From Streptomyces sp. MspMP-M5 (lineage in GTDB: Bacteria; Actinomycetota; Actinomycetes; Streptomycetales; Streptomycetaceae): a stretch of DNA of 64,000 bases. The notes below the pieces were generated by a model, which worked only from the letters and a program-made list of their open reading frames with translations, did no database searches and was not told the DNA's origin. Below are positions 57,626 to 64,000 of the stretch, one piece after another. The position numbers were made by a program, and so were the translations under genes. Each line of letters begins with the position of its first letter. Position 1 is the stretch's first letter. The stretch is taken from positions 62,001 to 126,000 of the forward strand of contig NZ_KB891877.1 of assembly GCF_000373585.1 (NCBI RefSeq). Direction: 5' to 3'.

Positions 57626-58606
57626 ATGGCCCCGACCCCCGGGGGCGGCGCCGCGGCCCCGCCCCCGTATCCCGTGATCCGGCCGATGCTCGCCGTGCTC
57701 GGGCCGCTGCCGCCCGACCCCGAGCAGCCGGCCTGGGCGTTCGAGGCCAAGTGGGACGGGGCCCGGTGCATCGTGAACACGCCGGGCGACGGCACCGTCC
57801 GGCTCGTCACCCGGGCCGGCAACGACGCCACCGCGACCTACCCCGAGCTGGGCCCGCTCGGCGCGCAGCTGCGCGGCCGGCCCGCGGTGCTGGACGGCGA
57901 GGTGGTGGTACTGGACCCCGCCGGGCGCCCCGACTTCGGGCTGCTGCAACGCCGGATGGGCGTGCTCAACCCGCGCCGCACCGCCCGCCTGGCGATGGAA
58001 CTCCCCGTCCAGCTGGTGCTCTTCGACGTGATGTACCTGGGCGGGCCGCTGCTGGACGCGCCGTACCACGAGCGCCGGGCGGTCCTGGAGGGGCTGGGGC
58101 TGGCCGGCCCGAACTGGTCGGTGCCCGGGTATCTCGCGGGCCACGGCCGGCGGGCCTGGGACGCGGCGCTGCACGGCGGCCTGGAGGGCGTGATGGCCAA
58201 GCGGCTGTCCTCGCCGTACCTGCCCGGTGTGCGCTCGGACGACTGGGTGAAGACCAAGTACCTGGAGACGCTGGACGTCGTCCTCGGCGGCTGGACGGAG
58301 GGACACGGCGCGCTCGGCGGGCTGCCCGGGTCGGTGCTGGCGGGGGTCGCGGAGCCGGGCGGGCTGCGGTTCGTGGGCGCGGTCGGCTCGGGGCTCTCCG
58401 ACCACGAACGGCGGGAGCTGGCCGGGTACTTCGGCGTGATCCCGCTGGACCACTCCCCGTTCGTCAACGCCGTCGAGCTGACCGGGGTGCACTGGGCGGA
58501 GCCCCGGCTGGTGGCCGAGATCGCCTTCACCGGCTGGACGTCGGCGGGCCGGATCCGGCACCCGGTCTGGCACCGGCTGCGGCCCGATCTGACCCGACTG
58601 GGCTGA
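57626..58606 (+). CDS. ATP-dependent DNA ligase (LigD ligase-like)
   Basis: The protein has 326 residues from the ATG at 57626. The adenylated lysine is Lys42 in FEAKWDGARC (KxDG motif I). DGEVVVLDPAGRPDFGLLQRRMG (motif III region), FDVMYLGG, LEGVMAKRLSSPY (motif IV) and DDWVKTKY (motif V) follow. The OB domain is present (about 210-320), including FVGAVGSGLSDHERREL. It is the stand-alone ligase form; no Ku or LigD polymerase gene is nearby. Such ligases usually act in end joining or stationary-phase repair. It starts 84 bases after the MMPL gene. Confidence 0.93.
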   Translation: MAPTPGGGAAAPPPYPVIRPMLAVLGPLPPDPEQPAWAFEAKWDGARCIVNTPGDGTVRLVTRAGNDATATYPELGPLGAQLRGRPAVLDGEVVVLDPAGRPDFGLLQRRMGVLNPRRTARLAMELPVQLVLFDVMYLGGPLLDAPYHERRAVLEGLGLAGPNWSVPGYLAGHGRRAWDAALHGGLEGVMAKRLSSPYLPGVRSDDWVKTKYLETLDVVLGGWTEGHGALGGLPGSVLAGVAEPGGLRFVGAVGSGLSDHERRELAGYFGVIPLDHSPFVNAVELTGVHWAEPRLVAEIAFTGWTSAGRIRHPVWHRLRPDLTRLG

Positions 58607-58782
58607 CGGGGAGGGGCGGCAGGCGGCCGCACCCACGGCCCGACGCCCGGCCGGATCCCCAGCGCCACCAGGCGCTTCTCACCGGGCGTCATGGTGCGCC
58701 GGGCGGCTGACAGCGCGCGGAATCCCCGCCGCCGCGGGAAGGCTCCCGGGGACGCACCCGGCACCCCACGGAAGGAACGGCA

Positions 58783-59832
58783 ATGCCCGCCCCCGACCCC
58801 GACCCCGCCGCCGCGCCTCCCGGCGACGACCCCAACCGCGCCTACGGCCACCGGCCCTTCCGGCGCTCCCGCAGCCACTTCGCCGACCGCATCACCGCCG
58901 ACGGCCGCGACGGCTGGCCGGTGGCGGCCGGCCGCTACCGGCTGGTGATCAGCCGCGCCTGCCCCTGGGCGAGCCGCGCGGCGATCTCCCGGCGGCTGCT
59001 CGGCCTGGAGGGCGCACTGTCGATGGCGATCGCCGACCCCGTCCAGGACGACCGCAGCTGGCGCTTCACCCTCGACCCGGACGGCCGGGACCCGGTCCTC
59101 GGCATCCGTTTCCTCAGCGAGGCGTACGACGCCCGCGAGGCCGGCTACCCCGGCGGCGTCAGCGTCCCCGCGATCGTCGACGTCCCCAGCGGGCAGCTCG
59201 TCACCAACGACTTCCAGCAGATCACCCTGGACTTCGCGACCGAGTGGACCGCGCTGCACCGGCCCGGGGCGCCCGACCTCTACCCCGAGCCGCACCGCGC
59301 GGAGATCGACGAGGTGATGGCGGACGTCTACCGGGACGTCAACAACGGGGTCTATCGCGCCGGTTTCGCCACCGGCCAGGACGAGTACGAGGCGGCGTTC
59401 GGCCCGCTCTTCCGGCAGTTGGACCAGCTCGCCGACCGGCTGACGGAGCGGCGCTACCTGGTCGGCGACACGCTCACCGAGGCGGACATCCGGCTGTTCA
59501 CCACCCTGGTCCGCTTCGACGCCGTCTACCACGGGCACTTCAAGTGCAACCGCTTCAAACTGGCCGAGGACCCGGTGCTGTGGGCGTACGCCAAGGACCT
59601 GTTCCAGACGCCCGGTTTCGGCGACACGGTGGACTTCCACCACATCAAGCAGCACTACTACCGCGTGCACACCGGCATCAACCCCACCGGCATCGTCCCG
59701 CTCGGCCCGGACCTGTCCGGCTGGCTGACCCCGCACCACCGCCAGGAGCTGGGCGGCCGCCCGTTCGGCGACGGCACCCCACCCGGCCCGGTCCCGCGCG
59801 CCGAGGAGGTCCCGCCGTCGGGGTGCCCCTGA
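58783..59832 (+). CDS. Glutathionyl-hydroquinone reductase-like protein (GST superfamily, ECM4/YqjG type)
   Basis: The protein has 349 residues from the ATG at 58783, with GGAAGG upstream. The thioredoxin-like N-terminal domain has the catalytic Cys60 in YRLVISRACPWASRAAISRRLLGLEG, the Xi-class GST signature. SVPAIVDVPSGQLVTNDFQQITLDF and the C-terminal all-helical GST domain with YLVGDTLTEADIRLFTTLVRFDAVYHGHFKCN follow. These enzymes reduce glutathionyl-hydroquinones; actinobacteria use mycothiol instead, so the mycothiol adduct is the plausible substrate. The gene is single, with a convergent MocR gene downstream. Confidence 0.94.
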   Translation: MPAPDPDPAAAPPGDDPNRAYGHRPFRRSRSHFADRITADGRDGWPVAAGRYRLVISRACPWASRAAISRRLLGLEGALSMAIADPVQDDRSWRFTLDPDGRDPVLGIRFLSEAYDAREAGYPGGVSVPAIVDVPSGQLVTNDFQQITLDFATEWTALHRPGAPDLYPEPHRAEIDEVMADVYRDVNNGVYRAGFATGQDEYEAAFGPLFRQLDQLADRLTERRYLVGDTLTEADIRLFTTLVRFDAVYHGHFKCNRFKLAEDPVLWAYAKDLFQTPGFGDTVDFHHIKQHYYRVHTGINPTGIVPLGPDLSGWLTPHHRQELGGRPFGDGTPPGPVPRAEEVPPSGCP

Positions 59833-59901
59833 CCAACCGGCCACCACGGGGCACCAGTCCCGGTGCCTCTTTGGCGAGTTGAGCCCGTCGAGCGCCGCGC
59901 C

Positions 59902-61242
59902 CTACTCCGCCCCGGTGTCCTCCGGGGTCCGGCGGGCCAGTCCGGCCAGTACGTCGAGGGCGTCCGCGAGGACGTCGACGGGCGGGGCGGACAGTGCCAG
60001 GCGGACCGCGTTGGGGACGTGCCCGCTGCCGGCGGCGAAGGCGCCGGACGGGGTGACCGCGATGCCGTGGCGGGCCGCCGCGGCCACGAAGGTGTCCGCC
60101 CGCCAGGGCTCGGGCAGCTCCCACCAGCAGTGGTAGGAGTGCGGGTCGGCGCGGAGCCGCCGGCCGGCGAGGCGGTCCGCGGCGATCCGCTGGCGGGCCG
60201 CCGCGTCGGCACGCTTCTCCACCTCGACGGCGGCCGCGGTGCCGTCGTCCAGCCAGCGGACCGCCGCCGCCAGCGCGAAACCGGACGCGGTCCAGGCGCC
60301 GGAACGGAGCGCCGCGGCGAAGTCGGGGCCGGCGTCGCGGACGGGGGGCACCAGGAAGCCCAGCGTCAGTCCGGGGGCGAGCCGTTTGGAGAGGCTGTCG
60401 ACGAGCACCGTGCGCTCCGGCGCCAGGGCGGCGAGCGGCGGCAGGTCGGGGCGGAGGAATCCGTAGACGGCGTCCTCGACCGCGAAGAGGTCCAACGCCC
60501 GCAGTACGTCGGCGAGTTCGGCCCGGCGGGCGTCGGGCATGGTGGTGCCGAGCGGGTTGTGCAGCGCGGGTTGCAGATAGACCGCGCGCAGCGGCGCGGC
60601 GGCCCGCAGCGCGTCGGGGGTCACGCCGTGCTCGTCCATGGCCAGCGGGACGAGGGTGATGCCGAGACGGGCCGCGAGGCCCTTGACGACGGGGAAGGTG
60701 AGCGCTTCGACGCCCAGGCGCTCGCCCGGCGGGACCAGGGTGGCGAAGCCCGCGGCGAGGGCCTGACGGCCACTGCCGGCGAAGAGCAGCCGGCCGGCGT
60801 CGGGCGCCCAGCCGGCCCGGGCGAGGTGCGCGGCGGCGGCCCGGCGGGCGGCAGGGGTGCCGGCGGCGGTGCCCGGGCGGAGCGCCGTCGCCCTCGCGTC
60901 GTCCTGCTGGAGCAGTTGGCCGAGACTGCGGGCGAGGAGCTCGGGCTGCCCCGGCAGGACGGGGAAGTTGAGCTCCAGGTCGATCCGGTGGCCGCCGGGC
61001 TCGGCCAGCGCGGGCTCGGCCGCCGGCGGCGCCGTGCGGACGAAGGTGCCGCGGCCGACCTCGCCCACCGTCAGGCCGCGGCGGCCCAGTTCGCGGTAGA
61101 CCCGGGCCGCGGTGGAGTCCGCGATCCGCCGCCGGCGGGCGAACCGGCGCAGCGGCGGCAGCCGGTCCCCCGGCCGGAGCCGGCCCTCCGCGATGGCCGC
61201 GGCCAGTTCGTCGGCGATGGCGCGGTAGTCGTCCTGCGGCAC
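59902..61242 (-). CDS. MocR-family regulator (GntR HTH fused to aminotransferase fold)
   Basis: The protein has 446 residues from the GTG at 61242, with GGAGGGG upstream. The N-terminal GntR winged HTH (about 5-75) reads DDYRAIADELAAAIAEGRLRPGDRLPPLRRFARRRRIADSTAARVYRELGRRGL. The rest is a fold-type I aminotransferase domain, with the PLP lysine in DSLSKRLAPGLTLGFLV and the YLQPALHNPLGTTMPDARR loop. It should sense PLP or an amino compound and act as a regulator. The divergent alpha/beta hydrolase is the natural target, and the region between has repeated ATTG-(C/T)(A/G)-CCGAG elements. Confidence 0.94.
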   Translation of the reverse strand: MPQDDYRAIADELAAAIAEGRLRPGDRLPPLRRFARRRRIADSTAARVYRELGRRGLTVGEVGRGTFVRTAPPAAEPALAEPGGHRIDLELNFPVLPGQPELLARSLGQLLQQDDARATALRPGTAAGTPAARRAAAAHLARAGWAPDAGRLLFAGSGRQALAAGFATLVPPGERLGVEALTFPVVKGLAARLGITLVPLAMDEHGVTPDALRAAAPLRAVYLQPALHNPLGTTMPDARRAELADVLRALDLFAVEDAVYGFLRPDLPPLAALAPERTVLVDSLSKRLAPGLTLGFLVPPVRDAGPDFAAALRSGAWTASGFALAAAVRWLDDGTAAAVEVEKRADAAARQRIAADRLAGRRLRADPHSYHCWWELPEPWRADTFVAAAARHGIAVTPSGAFAAGSGHVPNAVRLALSAPPVDVLADALDVLAGLARRTPEDTGAE

Positions 61243-61332
61243 TGTGCACTCCCCTCCCCGGCACCGCGCCGCCGGCATGGCACCGCCGGCAGGGCACGCC
61301 GTCCTTTGCCCTGCTGGCCCTGCATCAGCGAC

Positions 61333-61366
61333 ATTGCACCGAGCACATTGTTCCTATTGTGCCGAG
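61333..61366. promoter_or_regulatory. Direct repeats between the MocR and hydrolase genes
   Basis: ATTGCACCGAG (61333-61343) and ATTGTGCCGAG (61356-61366) are direct repeats 23 bases apart, about two helical turns. CACATTG and ACAATG half-sites lie in the same stretch, and ATTGT-GCCGAG-ACAAT forms an inverted repeat. MocR regulators typically bind such direct repeats. Confidence 0.6.
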
Positions 61367-61445
61367 ACAATGCCCCTCATAGCATCGAGCCGTCAACTCC
61401 CCCAAACGGCAAGGCCGCAGGTGATGCGGCAAGGAGAGGTGTGCC

Positions 61446-62264
61446 ATGGCATCGGTGCAATGCGGCGAAGTCTCGCTCGCGTACGAGGACGAGGGCAGCG
61501 GCGAGCCGCTGGTACTGATCCACGGACACCCCTTCGACCGCTCGATGTGGCGCCCGCAGGCGGAGCACTTCAGCCGCGCCGGGATGCGGGTGATCACCCC
61601 GGACCTGCGCGGCTACGGCGCGAGCACGGTGGTGCCCGGCAAGACCCCGCTGGAGACCTTCGCCGGGGACGTCGCAGCCCTGCTCGACCACCTCGGGATC
61701 GAGCGGTGCGTACTGGGCGGGCTGTCCATGGGCGGGCAGATCGTCATGGAGTGCTACCGGCGGTTCCCGGAGCGGATCCGGGCGCTGCTGCTCGCCGACA
61801 CCTTCACGGCGGCGGACACCGCCGAGGGCCGGGCGGTGCGGCTGCGCACCGCGGAGCGGCTGCTCGCGCAGGGGATGGACGGCTACGCGCGGGAGGTACT
61901 GCCCAAGATGATCGCGCCGGCCCATGTCACGGCGCTGCCGGCGGTCGCCGAGCACGTCCTGGGGATGATGCGGAACACCTCCCCCGAGGGCGCCGCGGCC
62001 GCCCTGCGCGGCCGGGCGGAGCGGCGGGACTACACCGGGATGCTGCCGCGGGTCTCGGTGCCCACCCTGGTCGTGGTGGGCACGGAGGACGAGTTCACGC
62101 CGGTCGCCGACGCCCGGGTGATCCACGAGGCGGTACCGGGCGCACAGTTGGCGGTCGTCCAGGGCGCCGGCCATATGCCGAACCTGGAGTGCCCGGAGGA
62201 GTTCAACGCGGCACTGGCGGAGTTCCTGTCCACACTGCCGGCCCCGGCCGCGTCGGAGGGCTGA
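61446..62264 (+). CDS. Alpha/beta hydrolase
   Basis: The protein has 272 residues from the ATG at 61446, with GGAGAGG upstream. The fold is clear: LVLIHGHPFDRSMWRPQ (oxyanion region), RVITPDLRGYGAST, nucleophile elbow GGLSMGGQI (Ser about 94), the acid near VGTEDEFTPVADA and the catalytic His in VQGAGHMPNLECPEEF. It resembles beta-ketoadipate-enol-lactone-hydrolase-type or haloperoxidase-like hydrolases, but the substrate is unknown. It is divergent from the MocR regulator and probably controlled by it. Confidence 0.92.
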   Translation: MASVQCGEVSLAYEDEGSGEPLVLIHGHPFDRSMWRPQAEHFSRAGMRVITPDLRGYGASTVVPGKTPLETFAGDVAALLDHLGIERCVLGGLSMGGQIVMECYRRFPERIRALLLADTFTAADTAEGRAVRLRTAERLLAQGMDGYAREVLPKMIAPAHVTALPAVAEHVLGMMRNTSPEGAAAALRGRAERRDYTGMLPRVSVPTLVVVGTEDEFTPVADARVIHEAVPGAQLAVVQGAGHMPNLECPEEFNAALAEFLSTLPAPAASEG

Positions 62265-62346
62265 GCACCGACCGGAGGCATGGACCGACGGCGCGCCCCC
62301 GCGGGGCACCGTCCGCGCCCGGCCACCCGCCTGACCAGCTCCCCGC

Positions 62347-63177
62347 TTACGCAGCGACCCGCCCCGAAGCCAGCAACGCCGTGTGCGGCAGCACCAGTTG
62401 CCCGTCCGAAGCGGTGAACTCGGTGGCCAGTTCCAGGAAATGACGCCGGATGCGCTCGGTCGCCGCCGGGCCCTGGGAGGTCACGACCCGGCCGATGGTG
62501 GCCACGCCGGACGCCGGGCCGTGCCACCACTCCTCCGGTGTGGTGCGGTGCTCCCAGGAGACCGCGGAGCACGTCACCTCGGTCAGTCCGCCCGCGGTGC
62601 GCAGCAGTTCCGCGAGGCCCTGCTCGGTGCGCGGGAAGTCCTCCTCGGGCGCGAGGGCGGGGATGTCCGGCGGCCGGGGCACGCCGGCCGCCTGCACCGC
62701 GCGGCCGAGCAGCGCCTGGCCCGGTGCGGGCGGCGCCGCCCAGACGGTCAGCGCGATCCGGCCGCCGGGGCGGGTCACCCGGCGCAGCTCCGCGAGGGCC
62801 GCCCGCGGCCGTCCGACGTGGTTGAGCACGAAGTTGCCGACGACGGCGTCGAACCTGCCGTCGGCGAAGGGCAGTTGCGGGAGGGTGGCGAGATGGACGG
62901 CGGCCGCGGGGGCGGCGGCCGCGGCGCTGCGCACCATGTCGGGTTCGGCGTCCACGGCGGTCACCCGGGCCCCGCGGGCGCAGGCCGCCGCCGCGGCGGT
63001 GCCGGTCCCGGTGCCGGCGTCCAGCACCCGGCCACCCTCGGTGACGCCCGCGGCGTCCAGCAGCCGCGGCACCGTATACGCACACAGCCGCCCGAAGCCC
63101 GCCGCGTACGCCGCGGCCCGCCCGGCCCATGCCCGCCGTTCACCGGCGTCGAACGGCGTCTCCGCCACGACCTGCAC
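62347..63177 (-). CDS. Class I SAM-dependent methyltransferase
   Basis: The protein has 276 residues from the GTG at 63177, chosen for its GGAGAGG five bases upstream; GTGs at 63201 and 63207 are alternatives. Methyltransferase motifs: I, GGRVLDAGTGTGTAAAAA; II, VTAVDAEPDMVR; post-I, LPFADGRFDAVVGNFVLNHV; III, LRRVTRPGGRIALTVWA. The C-terminal third has SWEHRTTPEEWWHGPASGVA, a common cap in ubiquinone/menaquinone-type small-molecule methyltransferases. The acceptor is unknown. It is single, convergent with the alpha/beta hydrolase gene. Confidence 0.9.
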   Translation of the reverse strand: MQVVAETPFDAGERRAWAGRAAAYAAGFGRLCAYTVPRLLDAAGVTEGGRVLDAGTGTGTAAAAACARGARVTAVDAEPDMVRSAAAAAPAAAVHLATLPQLPFADGRFDAVVGNFVLNHVGRPRAALAELRRVTRPGGRIALTVWAAPPAPGQALLGRAVQAAGVPRPPDIPALAPEEDFPRTEQGLAELLRTAGGLTEVTCSAVSWEHRTTPEEWWHGPASGVATIGRVVTSQGPAATERIRRHFLELATEFTASDGQLVLPHTALLASGRVAA

Positions 63178-63306
63178 CGATACCTCTCCGGTGTTCGCCA
63201 CGCTCACCCCACCCCCTGCACATCCCGCGCATCCCACACGCCTCGCCCGTCACATTCACCGCGTCAACGTCCCGGGCCGCACCGAACTCTCCCACCGCAC
63301 CCCGGC

Positions 63307-63347
63307 GTTACCCAGCCGTAACCTACCGATGGGTTACCAGCGGTAAG
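63307..63347. promoter_or_regulatory. Paired GTTACC/GGTAAC palindromes before the secreted hydrolase
   Basis: GTTAC-CCAGCC-GTAAC (63307-63322) and GTTACC-AGC-GGTAAG (63333-63347, one mismatch) lie 26 bases apart, about 110 bases upstream of the hydrolase start. The inner pair GTAACC-GGTTAC also forms an inverted repeat. They look like cooperative sites for one regulator. The rest of 63178-63455 shows nothing else. Confidence 0.5.
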
Positions 63348-63455
63348 CAACGGACCTTACTCTCCAGTCACCTTCGAGCCGCCGGGCGCCCCCTCCTGTC
63401 CCCAGGTCCGCGGGACAGCGCTCCGTGCGGCTCGCATCGAGATCTGGAGCAGAAG

Positions 63456-64000
63456 ATGACGCCCTCCCGCACCACTGTGCGCGCCGCCATCGGCACCGTC
63501 TCCGCGGCGGTGCTCGCCACCACGGCCCTCACCGGCGCCCCGGCCCAGGCCGCACCGGCCCCGGCCCGCACCGCGGCCGCCGCCCGGCCCGCCGCCGTGG
63601 ACTCCCCCGCCCTGCGGTTCGTCGACATCACCGGGGCGGGCGGAATCACCCTCAAGGCGAACGTCTTCACCCCGGCCGGGGCCGACGGCACCCGCCGGTA
63701 CCCGCTCGTCGTGCTGCCCACCAGCTGGGCGATGCCGCAGGTCGAATACCTCGCGCAGGCCCGGAAACTGGCCGCCTCGGGCTATGTCGTCGTCGGCTAC
63801 AACTCGCGCGGCTTCTGGCAGTCCGGCGGGCAGATAGAGACCGCCGGACCGCAGGACGTCGCCGACGCCTCCAAGGTCATCGACTGGGCGCTGGCGCACA
63901 CCCCCGGCGACCCGAAGAAGGTCGGGATGGCCGGGGTCTCCTACGGCGCCGGGATCAGCCTGCTGGCCGCCGGCGCCGACAAGCGGATCCGGGCGGTCGC
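63456..64000 (+). CDS. Secreted alpha/beta hydrolase (CocE/X-Pro-peptidase-like), cut by window edge
   Basis: The first 181 codons lie in the window. The ATG at 63456 follows TGGAGCAGAAG. The N-terminus is a Sec signal peptide (TVRAAIGTVSAAVLATTALTGAPAQA, cleavage near residue 31-33). The mature part begins with ITLKANVFTPAGADGTRRYPLVVLPTSWAMPQVEYLAQARKL. SGYVVVGYNSRGFWQSGG and the nucleophile elbow GMAGVSYGAGISLL (Ser about 167) follow. This resembles S15/CocE-type esterases or dipeptidyl-peptidases acting outside the cell. The C-terminal lid, acid and His are beyond the edge. Confidence 0.88.
   Translation, partial: MTPSRTTVRAAIGTVSAAVLATTALTGAPAQAAPAPARTAAAARPAAVDSPALRFVDITGAGGITLKANVFTPAGADGTRRYPLVVLPTSWAMPQVEYLAQARKLAASGYVVVGYNSRGFWQSGGQIETAGPQDVADASKVIDWALAHTPGDPKKVGMAGVSYGAGISLLAAGADKRIRAV

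Noticed and set aside
55181..58606. A 1141-codon plus-strand frame running through the MMPL gene into the ligase
   Set aside because: Only the last 326 codons (DNA ligase) are real; the upstream part is an alternate-frame shadow of the MMPL gene.

Overview
This is a chromosomal window from a Streptomyces. The evidence is very high GC, many GTG starts, genes with a TAnnnT box only 6-8 bases before the start codon, and gene content typical of the genus (DUF397/DUF5753-XRE modules, F420 enzymes, MmyB regulators). About 55 protein genes are supported. I saw no rRNA, tRNA, insertion sequence, phage or CRISPR array. The first and last genes are cut by the window edges.

Region 1 (1-4.2 kb): an SRPBCC protein, a LexA-box-preceded Rv2578c-type radical SAM gene, an SDR/MerR operon with a MerR-type promoter, a GNAT and a HEAT-repeat protein. 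Region 2 (4.6-15 kb): the ethylmalonyl-CoA locus. It holds a tandem 3-hydroxyacyl-CoA dehydrogenase, a TetR regulator, ccr, ethylmalonyl-CoA mutase, a 49-codon remnant where the CitE-like lyase should be, mesaconyl-CoA hydratase, methylsuccinyl-CoA dehydrogenase, then psd and pssA and a strong terminator. The order matches what I recall of the S. coelicolor SCO6467-SCO6475 region, except that the lyase is eroded.

Region 3 (15-30.5 kb): glycerate kinase, Nudix, nucleotidyltransferase, a divergent TetR/NAD(P)-reductase pair with a 44-bp operator, and a minus-strand run that includes alkylation repair (Ogt, Ada-AlkA fusion), a macro-domain protein, an FAD oxidoreductase, an inositol-monophosphatase-family enzyme and a cytosolic gamma-glutamyltransferase. 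A divergent SDR/MmyB pair and a lipoate ligase with its accessory domain at the N-terminus follow. Tandem repeats flank the repair genes.

Region 4 (30.5-37 kb): a molybdopterin oxidoreductase lacking the fourth cluster cysteine, with a translationally coupled small helical protein; a tryptophanyl-tRNA synthetase behind a 13-codon leader peptide with tandem Trp codons and an attenuator; an ECF41 sigma factor; an HhH nuclease-like protein. Region 5 (37-43 kb): reductive pyrimidine catabolism (hydantoinase/dihydropyrimidinase, beta-ureidopropionase-like nitrilase, class III aminotransferase, F420-type LLM enzyme), in two units that share a TCTAC-N4-GTRGA site. An ABC-type binding protein without a signal peptide sits between the units.

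Region 6 (43-49.3 kb): a proline-rich conserved protein, a WhiJ-like XRE/DUF397/ATPase module showing partial duplication and decay, and a MarR-MFS-isochorismatase operon behind a perfect 43-bp inverted repeat. Region 7 (49.3-64 kb): amidase, secreted gamma-glutamyltransferase, a membrane protein, a Ca2+/H+ antiporter, an MMPL-type transporter lacking both usual Asp-Tyr relay pairs, a DNA ligase, a glutathionyl-hydroquinone-reductase-like protein, a divergent MocR/hydrolase pair, a methyltransferase and the start of a secreted hydrolase.

All functional names come from reading motifs, gene order and remembered family features; nothing was searched against a database.
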